A stretch of DNA of 50,136 bases from an uncultured beta proteobacterium. GTDB taxonomy: Bacteria > Pseudomonadota > Gammaproteobacteria > Burkholderiales > Burkholderiaceae_B. Shown here piece after piece: positions 18,354 through 27,466 of the stretch (its first letter is position 1; each line of letters begins with the position of its first letter). Position numbers and translations under genes: made by a program. The stretch covers positions 1 to 50,136 of the forward strand of contig CAIYCP010000257.1 in assembly GCA_903924715.1 (NCBI GenBank), given 5' to 3'. The notes below the pieces were generated by a model that had not been told where the DNA came from, did no database searches, and saw only the letters and a list, made by a program, of their open reading frames with translations.

Positions 18354-19718
18354 ATGACCGACCTTACCCGTGAACTTGGCGCTTTTGTCGCTGGGTTGAC
18401 TTACGACAAAATCCCGAAGGCCGCAATCGAAGTGATCCATATGGGTTTCGCGGATTGCGTGGGCGTGATGCTTGCGGGTCGTGACGAGCCGCCGACTAAG
18501 ATTTTGAAAGAAGTGCTTGCACCACCCGCCGGTACGTCAACACTGATGTTTGGTGCGCAGACGGCGAGTGCGTCTGATGCGGCGTGGATCAATGGCGTCG
18601 CGGCACACGCGCTAGACTTTGATGACGTCGCGATCAAGGGCCATCCCAGTACAATTTTGGTGCCGGCCATTATCGCTGAAGCGCAGGCCTTGGGCTCAAC
18701 AGGTAAAGAGATGGTCACGGCTTATGCCGCAGGCTATGAGGTTTGGGCCGAACTGGCGCGTCGTGATCCTGATCACTATCACACCAAGGGCTGGCATCCC
18801 ACAGGGATTTTGGGTGCCATTGCTTCGGCAGCCGCCTGCGCGTCGCTGAACAAACTCAACGCAGAGCAGTGCACGATGGCGATTGCGCTGGGTGCCTCGC
18901 AAAGCGCTGGCATTATGGCCAATTTTGGCACGATGACCAAGCCGTTTCATGCAGGTCGTTCGGCACAGTCTGGCGTGTTGGCTGCACGGTTAGTGAAAGC
19001 GGGCTTTACCTCTTCGTTAGATGCACTAGAGCATCCACAAGGATTCTTATCTGCGGTGTCTCCGAATGCGCGCTTCGATGCGACGTCTGCGGTTGAGGCA
19101 GGTAAGGTGTGGAAGCTTGCAGTGACAAAGCTGTCGGTTAAGAAATATCCCTTATGCTTTTGTACGCATCGCGCCCTCGATGGCATGTTAGATCTCGTGA
19201 CTGAAACGCCTGTTACGGCGGATCAGATCGAAAGCATTACTGCGATCACCAGTCGGCGCAATACAAAAGTTTTGCGTAACCACCAACCGCAAACAGGCCT
19301 CGAAGCCAAGTTCAGTATGGAGTTCGCGATGGCTTCATGCGTGGTGGCAGGGCGTGCTGGCTTGACTGAGTTGGTTGATGATTTTGTGATTCGTAAAGAC
19401 GTGCAAGATTTAATGCGCAAAATCAGCGTACAAGCGGACGATGCAGAGCACCCTAATATGCCGGGCTACTCACCGTTTGATCAAGTCACAGTCAAACTGA
19501 AAAATGGTCAAACCTTGCAAAGTAAAGAAGTGGTCACCGTGCGTGGCGGGCCAGATTCGCCTTTAAGTCGCGCGCAACTCTGGGCAAAATTTGACGACTG
19601 TGCACGCGTAGGGCATTTAGAAGTGTCAGCCTTGAAATTATTTGATGCATTCATGGCACTGGATCAAGTGGCGCATGTCAGCGATATTCCCGGTTTGAGC
19701 TCGGGCAAAAAGAAGTAA
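18354..19718 (+). CDS. MmgE/PrpD family protein
   Basis: 454 aa, 'DCVGVMLAGRDEPP', 'AAWINGVAAHALDFDDVAIKGHPSTILVPAIIAEAQALGSTGKEMVTAYAAGYEVWAELAR', 'TKPFHAGRSAQSGVLAARLVKAGFTSSLDALE'. Confidence 0.93.
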   Translation: MTDLTRELGAFVAGLTYDKIPKAAIEVIHMGFADCVGVMLAGRDEPPTKILKEVLAPPAGTSTLMFGAQTASASDAAWINGVAAHALDFDDVAIKGHPSTILVPAIIAEAQALGSTGKEMVTAYAAGYEVWAELARRDPDHYHTKGWHPTGILGAIASAAACASLNKLNAEQCTMAIALGASQSAGIMANFGTMTKPFHAGRSAQSGVLAARLVKAGFTSSLDALEHPQGFLSAVSPNARFDATSAVEAGKVWKLAVTKLSVKKYPLCFCTHRALDGMLDLVTETPVTADQIESITAITSRRNTKVLRNHQPQTGLEAKFSMEFAMASCVVAGRAGLTELVDDFVIRKDVQDLMRKISVQADDAEHPNMPGYSPFDQVTVKLKNGQTLQSKEVVTVRGGPDSPLSRAQLWAKFDDCARVGHLEVSALKLFDAFMALDQVAHVSDIPGLSSGKKK

Positions 19719-19763
19719 GTCAGAGCGTCTTGCGTGCTGCTTGCAGCGCGCGGGGTTTGTGAT

Positions 19764-19797
19764 AAAAAAAGGGATTGCCTAGGCAATCCCTTTTTTA
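19764..19797. terminator. Bidirectional rho-independent terminator between convergent genes
   Basis: aaaaaaaGGGATTGCCTAGGCAATCCCtttttta: perfect inverted repeat with A/T tracts. Confidence 0.92.
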
Positions 19798-19813
19798 CAT
19801 TGGCCAGACTGAC

Positions 19814-20482
19814 TTAGCCGATGTATTTTCTAAACATTTCGATGGTGCGCTCGCGTGCTAATTTGGCTGAAGGTGCGTCATACGAACCACGTTGATCGCA
19901 GTTAAAGCCATGGCCAGCGGGGTAGAAGTAGCTGGTTTCTTTTGGATAGGCGGCAGCCACGACTTTGGCTTGCTCAAGCGTAATCGAATGATCGGTTTCG
20001 CCGAACTGAAACATCACCGGGCACTTTGGTGTTTCTTTCAAGAAGTTAGGAATTGCACCGCCGTAGTAAGGCACAGAGCAGGCCAAACCATCGACACGAC
20101 CTGATGCCAGCCAGGCAATCACGCCGCCCCAGCAGTAACCCACAATACCCACTTTGCCTGCAGCTTTACCGTGTTCCATCGCGGCCTTGACGTCAAGCAG
20201 TGTGTCGTCAAAGCTGACTTTTTTCATAATCTCGACGCCAGCGCCGATCTCGGGTTGTGTGTAGCCTGATTCGTATTTGGTTTGCGCGCGATCAAAAAAT
20301 GCGGGAGCAATAGCCAGGTAGCCATCAGCGGCGAAGCCATCAGCAACTGAACGAATGTGGCTGTTGACGCCGAAAATTTCAGGCGCAACGATGACTAAGC
20401 CGCGTGGCTTGCCGCTTGGCTCTGCAACGTAGGCGTCGAATTGATGGCCATCTGAGGCTTTAAGTTGAATGTTTTTACCCAT
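19814..20482 (-). CDS. Dienelactone hydrolase family protein
   Basis: 'MGKNIQLKASDGHQFDAYVAEPSGKPRGLVIVAPEIFGVNSHIRSVADGFAADGYLAIAPAFFDR', nucleophile motif 'GIVGYCWGGVIAW', 'PAGHGFNC'. ORF track extends to 20563; MGKNIQ with GGAG upstream is preferred. Confidence 0.92.
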   Translation of the reverse strand: MGKNIQLKASDGHQFDAYVAEPSGKPRGLVIVAPEIFGVNSHIRSVADGFAADGYLAIAPAFFDRAQTKYESGYTQPEIGAGVEIMKKVSFDDTLLDVKAAMEHGKAAGKVGIVGYCWGGVIAWLASGRVDGLACSVPYYGGAIPNFLKETPKCPVMFQFGETDHSITLEQAKVVAAAYPKETSYFYPAGHGFNCDQRGSYDAPSAKLARERTIEMFRKYIG

Positions 20483-20639
20483 ACTGATCTCCTTGAATAC
20501 GTCTGACTTGAGTGATTGATTGAATGAGAACCTTGCCTGTCGCGCATGAGAGCCAACTAACAACTGGCCCTTCGAGGTGGGCTAATTATAGGCATAGACC
20601 CGTATCGTGCGAAAAGACATTTTTAAATGTTTACTTAGT

Positions 20640-21614
20640 TTATTTTAGATCACCCGTTTTGGTGAAGTAATCTTTATACCAAGCTGTTTCAAAGGCAAGG
20701 TCGCGATTGAGGGTTTTGCTATCTTTCAGCTCAAAAGGAAGATAGTTTTGCTTCAGCATGGCCCTAAACTCGTCGGATTGAGCGATTTTCATGAAAGTGT
20801 CTTCAAGTTTTTTGAGAATGGCAGGGGGCGTGCCTGCCCGAACGGTCGCAATCATGCCGCTATGCGGAGGGTTTGCCCAGTCGCAACCAATTTCTTTCAA
20901 TGTACGGACATCCGGAAAGTTCTCGTCGCGCACACTTTGAAATAAAACCAGCTGGCGAAAGACCCCATCCACAACTAAAGGGTTGTGGGAACCTGAACCT
21001 GACGTGAAATTCACATGCTTACCCATTAGCATGGTGTTGGCTTCAGTGCCCCCTTTGGTGGGCACATGCTTGAAGTCAAGCCCTTTGCATCGTTTAAGCG
21101 CTTCGACCCCCATTTGTTGAGAGGTCGTTGCCACGCCACCGCCACCTGCTGTGGCGTACGACATGCCGGGATTTTTTTTGGCGTATTCAATAAAGTCTTC
21201 GATTGTTTTCCAGGGGCTGTCAGCAGGGATGACCACAGATCCATTATGAAAATAACTGTATTGCACGACGCCCACAATGTCAGAAGGTTTGTAGCTCACC
21301 TTCATGAGTGCGGGTCGAGTCGTGATCGCCGAGGTGGCGCCGATCAATACCGTGTAGCCATCCGGCTTTTTGGATACGAGCATGCCTGCAGCGACCGTAC
21401 CTCCTCCGCCTCCCTTATTGTCGACGGCAATTGGTACGCCCAGGATGCCCTCGGCTGCGCGGGCAAGGGCACGCGCAGTGATGTCGGTTGTCGCGCCGGC
21501 GCCATAAGAGACATAAAAAGTGATCGGCTTGTTCGGATAATTTTGTGCGCTCGAGACCACAGGTGCAAGACCCAGCGTTAAACCAATGACCATTAATTCT
21601 TTCAGTTGAATCAC
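20640..21614 (-). CDS. Bug-family TTT solute-binding protein (Cys-containing subgroup; GTG start proposed)
   Basis: 'YPNKPITFYVSYGAGATTDITARALARAAEGILGVPIAVDNKGGGGGTVAAGMLVSKKPDGYTVLIG'; GTG at 21614 preceded by GGAGAGCACA. The longer ORF to 21836 overlaps the next gene. Confidence 0.92.
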   Translation of the reverse strand: MIQLKELMVIGLTLGLAPVVSSAQNYPNKPITFYVSYGAGATTDITARALARAAEGILGVPIAVDNKGGGGGTVAAGMLVSKKPDGYTVLIGATSAITTRPALMKVSYKPSDIVGVVQYSYFHNGSVVIPADSPWKTIEDFIEYAKKNPGMSYATAGGGGVATTSQQMGVEALKRCKGLDFKHVPTKGGTEANTMLMGKHVNFTSGSGSHNPLVVDGVFRQLVLFQSVRDENFPDVRTLKEIGCDWANPPHSGMIATVRAGTPPAILKKLEDTFMKIAQSDEFRAMLKQNYLPFELKDSKTLNRDLAFETAWYKDYFTKTGDLK

Positions 21615-21627
21615 TGTGCTCTCCTGA

Positions 21628-22626
21628 TTACTCTTGCGTGAGCTTGGCGGCTTGAACAGTCTGTCGCCAGTTGGCAATCTCTGTTTGAACAAAGGCGTTA
21701 AATTCAGTTGGACTGTTACCACCCGGGATACCGCCCATTTCCTTAAAGCGCTTTTGAATGTCGGATGTTTGTAAGACCTTCGAGGTGGCCTGTTGCAGGC
21801 GGTCGATGATGGGTTGGGGTGTCGTCGTCGGGGCAAACAAACCGAACCAAGCGGTCACCAGCATATTGGGCACGCCCGCTTCGGCCATCGTCGGGACCTC
21901 GGGTAACTCGGGTGCGCGAACATCGCTTGTGACGGCCAACGCGCGCAGCTTGCCCCCCTTAATTTGTGCCATCACGCTCGGGGCCGTCGCAATCATGAAG
22001 GTGAACTGATTGCCTAACAACGCCCCGGTTGCCGGGCCTGCGCCTTTATAGGGGATATGCGGCACCTGTATGCCCACCCGCTGCATAAACATTTCGCCGG
22101 AAAGATGTGGCGATTGCCCGGCCCCCGCAGATCCAAACGAGTACGGCGTGGGATCTTTTTTGATTGCCGCGACGAGCTGCTGCACGGTCATGAAAGGCGT
22201 GCTGCTATTGACCACCAGAATATTTGGATTGGAGATGACGAGCGTAATCGCGCTGAAATCATCAGGCTGGTACGGTAGTTTTTTATACAGGCTGTAGTTG
22301 ATCGCATGTGAGCCGATATTGGCCATCATCAACGTGTAACCGTCGGGCGCTGCCCGCGCCACATGCTGTGAACCCAGGATGCCGCCTGCGCCAGCCTTGT
22401 TTTCAACGACGACCGTGGTACCTAATTCTGCACCCAACTTTTCGCTGATGATGCGTACTGCCTGATCGCCTGTGCCTCCGGGCGCAGCGCCGACAATGAT
22501 TGTGATTGGCTTATCGGGCCATGCCGCCACGCTGGGAACGCTCAGCACGAACGAGACACCAGCAAGCGCAAAAATGCACGAACGTAATAGCATTTGAAAA
22601 GTCTTGAACCTGACCGGCAGCATCAA
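21628..22626 (-). CDS. Bug-family TTT solute-binding protein
   Basis: 'WPDKPITIIVGAAPGGTGDQAVRIISEKLGAELGTTVVVENKAGAGGILGSQHVARAAPDGYTLMMAN'. Confidence 0.95.
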   Translation of the reverse strand: MMLPVRFKTFQMLLRSCIFALAGVSFVLSVPSVAAWPDKPITIIVGAAPGGTGDQAVRIISEKLGAELGTTVVVENKAGAGGILGSQHVARAAPDGYTLMMANIGSHAINYSLYKKLPYQPDDFSAITLVISNPNILVVNSSTPFMTVQQLVAAIKKDPTPYSFGSAGAGQSPHLSGEMFMQRVGIQVPHIPYKGAGPATGALLGNQFTFMIATAPSVMAQIKGGKLRALAVTSDVRAPELPEVPTMAEAGVPNMLVTAWFGLFAPTTTPQPIIDRLQQATSKVLQTSDIQKRFKEMGGIPGGNSPTEFNAFVQTEIANWRQTVQAAKLTQE

Positions 22627-22876
22627 AGCAGTCTCCTGATACTGGATTTATATTGTTTGTTATAGATTAAGGTTAGCAGGAAATCATCAACTGTTAGCAT
22701 TTCCCGCTAGACGCAAGGGCGTTCGATCGCCATAATAAGGGAAAAATAGTGAGACATCGTGTTGCGCGGGTAGAGTCTATTTAGATCGCGTGCACCCAGA
22801 CCTTCAAAAGAAACATGTTTAAAGCGTGGCGCCCAATCCGAAGGATCGGGACAGTCTGCTTCATAAAAGAGAGATC

Positions 22877-23341
22877 ATGATGGGCACAAAAATTGCTAAA
22901 AAAAATGATTCAGGGTTTGCAAAAGTCGGTGATGTATCGCGTCGAGCCATCATTGGTGACCATTATGTCGACGGAATGTTGAAAGAAAAAAACGCGTTTG
23001 ATCACGAGTGGCAAGAGTACCTAAACAATCAACTCTGGGGCCGAACCTGGGCGCGTGGTATTTTGAGTCATCAACAACTCAGCCTCATTAATCTGTCGAT
23101 GTTGGCAGGCTTGGGCCGTATGGAAGAGTTTGAATTGCATTTTCGAATTGCTTTGACGCGCACAAAAGTACCGCTTATTCAACTGCGTGAAATCCTGCTA
23201 CATATTGGGATGTACTGCGGGGTGCCAATCGGTCGCGATGCCTTTGCAATTGCGCGACGCGTACTGAAAGAAGAAGGCATCGACGTTTCAAGATTGGATG
23301 AGGTACCTGCTAAAAAAACAGCAAAGAAACCAAAAAAATAA
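22877..23341 (+). CDS. Carboxymuconolactone decarboxylase (CMD) family protein
   Basis: 'LWGRTWARGILSHQQLSLINLSMLAGLGRMEEFELHFRIALTRTKVPLIQLREILLHIGMYCGVPIGRDAFAIA'; ATG at 22877 preferred over the GTG at 22826. Confidence 0.9.
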   Translation: MMGTKIAKKNDSGFAKVGDVSRRAIIGDHYVDGMLKEKNAFDHEWQEYLNNQLWGRTWARGILSHQQLSLINLSMLAGLGRMEEFELHFRIALTRTKVPLIQLREILLHIGMYCGVPIGRDAFAIARRVLKEEGIDVSRLDEVPAKKTAKKPKK

Positions 23342-23380
23342 AAAGCAATTTCTACAACAGTTTTTTGCCAGGGTTCTGAT

Positions 23381-24388
23381 ATGAGCGCTATTGCATTAAA
23401 AGATAGATTGCCTCGTCTTGTAAAAATAATTGGGCGAGCCTTTGCGTTTTTAGCGCTGGGGTTCGCTCCCTCAATTTACGGTCAAAGTTTTCCGGTCAAA
23501 CCGATTACGCTAGTCGTGCCCTATCAGGCGGGGGGCAGTTCGGATGCGATTGCGCGTACGATGGCGCGTTTGGTTGGGAAGGATCTTGGCCAGCAGGTTA
23601 TCGTTGAAAATAAGGCGGGTGCCGAGGGCATGATCGGTTCATTGGACGTCATGAAATCGACGCCCGATGGCTACCGCATCATGTTTGGCGGTGCGGGTTC
23701 GATGATCGTTGTTCCAGCACTCAGGCGCACGCCACCCTTCGATCCGGGCACTCAATTTACGCCGATTGCTGGGGTGGTTGATTTTTCGTTTTTCTTATAT
23801 GTGCACCCAGAGTTGCCCGTTAAAAACTTAAAGGAATTTGTTGCTTACGCGCATGCGAATCCCGGCAAGATCAATTATGCGACGGGTAATAACCAAGGGT
23901 TGTTGACCTTTGCCTATTTAAAAAAGAGCTTGAATCTTGATGTCGTTCAGGTCGCGTATAAGGGCGAAACCGCCGCGACGGCTGATTTATTGTCAGGACG
24001 CGTGCAGGCGATGTTCGCAACGACTGCACCATTGATGCAGGCAAAAGAAGGTCGCTTGAAGGTGTTAGTGACGACCTTGCCGCAGCGAACCCCTTTGTTG
24101 CCTGAGGTGGCAACAATGACAGAAAGCGGCTATCCAGAGTTTCCGTTCTCGCCTGCCGGTGGGTGGCTTGGTATTTTTGGTCCTGCCGAAATGAATCCAG
24201 AGGTCGTTAAGGTTTTACATCAGTCGTTCGATCGGGCGCTCGTGGACGCTGAGGTACAAAAACAACTTGCGCAAGCGGGGCTTTCTTATCGTGCGATGGC
24301 GCTTGAGCCAATGGCAATATTTGTAAAAAATCAGCGTGATCAGTTTCGCAGCTTGATTCGAGACCTTGGGATCCCATTGGTCGACTAA
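23381..24388 (+). CDS. Bug-family TTT solute-binding protein
   Basis: 'FPVKPITLVVPYQAGGSSDAIARTMARLVGKDLGQQVIVENKAGAEGMIGSLDVMKSTPDGYRIMFGG'. Confidence 0.95.
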   Translation: MSAIALKDRLPRLVKIIGRAFAFLALGFAPSIYGQSFPVKPITLVVPYQAGGSSDAIARTMARLVGKDLGQQVIVENKAGAEGMIGSLDVMKSTPDGYRIMFGGAGSMIVVPALRRTPPFDPGTQFTPIAGVVDFSFFLYVHPELPVKNLKEFVAYAHANPGKINYATGNNQGLLTFAYLKKSLNLDVVQVAYKGETAATADLLSGRVQAMFATTAPLMQAKEGRLKVLVTTLPQRTPLLPEVATMTESGYPEFPFSPAGGWLGIFGPAEMNPEVVKVLHQSFDRALVDAEVQKQLAQAGLSYRAMALEPMAIFVKNQRDQFRSLIRDLGIPLVD

Positions 24389-24435
24389 AGTTTGTTCAAT
24401 CAACGTTCAATATTAAAAAGTAGAGCAATCGTCTC

Positions 24436-26472
24436 ATGTCTCAAATAGCACAGTCACTGTATCCACTTATGTTGTCGCCCTTAAAGGTGGGTGCGCATAC
24501 TTTACCCAATCGCGTCATCATGGGTTCTTTACATACGCGACTTGAAAATGAGCCTGATGGCGTGCAGCGACTGGCTGCTTTTTATGCCGCACGTGCGCGT
24601 GGTGGCGTAGGCCTTGTGGTGACGGGGGGCGTGTCGCCAAATTTTGATGGTCGTGTTGAGCAGGGTGCTTGGGTACTAGACTCAGCAACGCAACTTGACC
24701 AGCACATTCCAATCGTTCAGGCAGTGCATGCCGCGGGCTCAAAAATTGCCTTGCAGATTTTGCACACGGGCATTTATGCCAAGCACGACGAAATTATTGG
24801 ACCCAGTGCGGTGCGATCCGTGATTAACCCGCGGCAGCCGCGTGCGTTTACGCCTGAGCAAATTGAACAGACCATTGAAGACTTTGTGAACTGTGCGGTA
24901 CTTGCACAGCAAGCTGGTTATGACGGTGTTGAAGTGATGGGATCTGAAGGCTATCTGATGACGCAGTTCACTGCGTTGCGCACCAACAAGCGTGAAGACG
25001 AGTGGGGCGGATCGCTCGAAAATCGAATTCGGTTTCCGGTAGAAGTCGTACGTCGTACGCGTGAGCGTGTCGGTCCAAGCCTCTTGATCATGTATCGGAT
25101 TTCTGCGATTGATCTGGTTGAAGGTGGTTTGTCAGGTGATGAAATCGATCGGCTCGCACAGGCGCTTGAGCAGGCCGGTGCAGATGTACTGAACACGGGG
25201 ATTGGCTGGCACGAGTCAGTAGTACCGACCATCGCGACCAGTGTGCCTCGTGCAGCCTTTGCTTTTGCAGCCGCTCGAATCAAAAAGGCGGTATCGATAC
25301 CGGTCGTTGCTTCTAATCGAATCAATATGCCCTCGGTTGCAGAAGATATTCTTGCGCAAGGGCAGGCAGATTTGGTTTCGCTTGCACGCGCATTTTTGGC
25401 TGATCCAGATTTTGTCATTAAAGCGGCAACTGGACGAACCGATGAAATCAACACTTGCATTGGTTGTAACCAAGCCTGCTTAGATCATATTTTCACCGAT
25501 CGAATTGCTTCATGCTTAGTGAATCCTCAGGCATGCCATGAGACCGAGTTCACAGAGGCCGCGCCGCAACATAAGTTGAAGGTTGCAGTGATTGGAGCGG
25601 GGCCTGCTGGCTTGGCCTGTGCGATTACGGCGGCTGAGCGTGGTCATCAGGTGCAGTTGTTTGAAGCGAGCAGTGAGGTCGGCGGGCAATTGAATTTGGC
25701 GCGACGCATACCCGGTAAAGAAGAAGAGTTTGCTGAGTTGGTCCGTTATTTCAGCAAGCGCTTGAGTACGACGGGCGTACAGGTTCATCTCAATCGACGC
25801 GTTGAGTCTGCGTGGCTGATGACGCAAGGCTTTGATCAAGTCGTGGTTGCCACCGGAATTAAACCGCGAACGCCATTGATTGAGGGGATTGAGCATGTGA
25901 AGGTCGTGAGTTATTCCGATGTGATCTTGGGCCGAGTCCAGGTGGGTGAGCGGGTTGCAATCATTGGCACCGGAGGCATTGGTCATGACGTGGCTGAATT
26001 ACTGACTTCGACTCAAGCGGGTGTTCAAACCGCCGCAGAGTTTTTGAAGATATGGGGTGTTGATCCAACCATTCAGTCCGCCGGTGGCTTACAGGCGCCG
26101 GTCGCGGAAGGTGCACAGCGCAAAGTGGTCATGTTGCAGCGAGGCACAAAAAAACCAGGCGCACGTCTAGGCAAGAGTACAGGTTGGATTCATCGCACTA
26201 AGCTGACCAAACGGGGTGTGACGGCAGTATCAGGTTGCACGTACGAAAAAATCGATCATCAAGGCCTACACTACAGCGTCAACGGAGAGCCTCATCTGTT
26301 AGAGGTCGATACGATTGTGTTGTGCGCGGGCCAAGAGTCTGAGCAAGCGCTAGCAACGCAATTGACCGGAAACGTGACGCATCTAAATTTGATCGGTGGT
26401 GCGCGCGTTGCAACAGAGTTAGATGCAATGCGGGCAATTGATGAAGGTACGCGACTGGCGTACAAGTGGTAA
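24436..26472 (+). CDS. FAD/NADH:flavin oxidoreductase, 2,4-dienoyl-CoA reductase-like (OYE barrel plus NAD(P)/FAD domain)
   Basis: 678 aa; OYE domain 'GYDGVEVMGSEGYLMTQFTALRTNKREDEWGGSLENRIRFPVEVV', Fe-S Cys 'CIGCNQACLDHIFTDRIASCLVNP', Rossmann 'LKVAVIGAGPAGLACAITAAERGHQVQLFE'. Confidence 0.94.
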   Translation: MSQIAQSLYPLMLSPLKVGAHTLPNRVIMGSLHTRLENEPDGVQRLAAFYAARARGGVGLVVTGGVSPNFDGRVEQGAWVLDSATQLDQHIPIVQAVHAAGSKIALQILHTGIYAKHDEIIGPSAVRSVINPRQPRAFTPEQIEQTIEDFVNCAVLAQQAGYDGVEVMGSEGYLMTQFTALRTNKREDEWGGSLENRIRFPVEVVRRTRERVGPSLLIMYRISAIDLVEGGLSGDEIDRLAQALEQAGADVLNTGIGWHESVVPTIATSVPRAAFAFAAARIKKAVSIPVVASNRINMPSVAEDILAQGQADLVSLARAFLADPDFVIKAATGRTDEINTCIGCNQACLDHIFTDRIASCLVNPQACHETEFTEAAPQHKLKVAVIGAGPAGLACAITAAERGHQVQLFEASSEVGGQLNLARRIPGKEEEFAELVRYFSKRLSTTGVQVHLNRRVESAWLMTQGFDQVVVATGIKPRTPLIEGIEHVKVVSYSDVILGRVQVGERVAIIGTGGIGHDVAELLTSTQAGVQTAAEFLKIWGVDPTIQSAGGLQAPVAEGAQRKVVMLQRGTKKPGARLGKSTGWIHRTKLTKRGVTAVSGCTYEKIDHQGLHYSVNGEPHLLEVDTIVLCAGQESEQALATQLTGNVTHLNLIGGARVATELDAMRAIDEGTRLAYKW

Positions 26473-26490
26473 ACCGTCCAGAGGCCAAGA

Positions 26491-27466
26491 ATGTGGCAAT
26501 TTAAATATGTGATGTACGTTTGTTTAGGAGTGCTGGGCCTGAACATGTCAGGAGTTTGGGCACAAGAAAAAAATTACCCAGCGCGTCCAATCACATTCAT
26601 TGTGGCCTGGCCACCGGGTGGCTCGGTCGATACGGTCGCGCGTTTGATTTCTGAGCCGCTGCGTGTGCGACTAGGGCAGCCAGTACTCATTGTTAATCGA
26701 GGTGGTGCCGTCGGAACAATCGGTGCAAATGCCGTGGCAAAAGCGGCGCCCGATGGTTACACGTTGTTGGTCACGATTGGTGCGTATCCCATCACCGCTG
26801 CCTTGATGAGCGCGTTACCTTTTGATCCGATCAAGGATTTAACCGGCATTAGTTTGATCGTGCGCTCGCCCAATATGTTGGTAGTGCGACCTGATTTTCC
26901 TGCAAAAAAATTTGAATGAACTTGCTGTGCTCGCGAAAAAAGAACCGGGCAAGTACACCTATTCAACCGCGGGCAACGGCACAACAACGCACATGATGGC
27001 AGCGATGTTTGAGCAAGCGGCTGGTGTGCGTCTTGAACATATTCCTTATTTAGGCGGCGCGGCTTCGCTGCAGGCGATCTTAAGCCAGCAAACGGATCTC
27101 AATGCGGCGGTCAGCAGTACGGCTGTGCCGATGATTCAGGCGGGTCGTTTACGTCCGCTGGGGATTATTGGTGACCAGCGCTCGATTCAGTTTCCAGATA
27201 TCCCAACGTTTGCCGAGCAAGGCTATCCAAAAGTACGGGGCGACAGCTGGATTGGGATGTTGGCGCCATCAGGCACACCGCCGAATGTGATCGCGCAAAT
27301 TAACGATGCGATCCAAGAGATTATTTTGGTTCCGGCGAACCGTGAAAAATTACTGGCTCAGGCGGGCGAACCTGCTGCGATTGGACCGACACAGTTCAAT
27401 GCAATTATTAAAGAAGAAATTGAGGATTTCACGGCGTTGGCCCGAGCCATGAATTTAAAAATGTAA
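26491..27466 (+). pseudogene. Bug-family TTT solute-binding protein interrupted by a single-base frameshift in an A7 tract (or slippage-expressed, or sequencing error)
   Basis: ORF 26491..26919 encodes the Bug N-half, 'YPARPITFIVAWPPGGSVDTVARLISEPLR...', ending 'FPAKKFE*'. ORF 26912..27466 encodes the C-half 'NELAVLAKKEPGKYTYSTAGNGTTTHMMAAMFEQAAGVRLEHIPYLGG'. The frames differ by +1 at GC-AAAAAAA-TTTGAA (26904-26910). Confidence 0.88.

Noticed and set aside
20600-20640. ACATTTTTAAATGT inverted repeat near the end of the 20640 Bug gene
   Set aside because: A/T-only stem with no GC; too weak to call a terminator.
21615-21836. N-terminal extension of the Bug ORF 20640..21836
   Set aside because: Overlaps the adjacent Bug gene (21628..22626); GTG at 21614 has a ribosome-binding site and begins just before the signal peptide.
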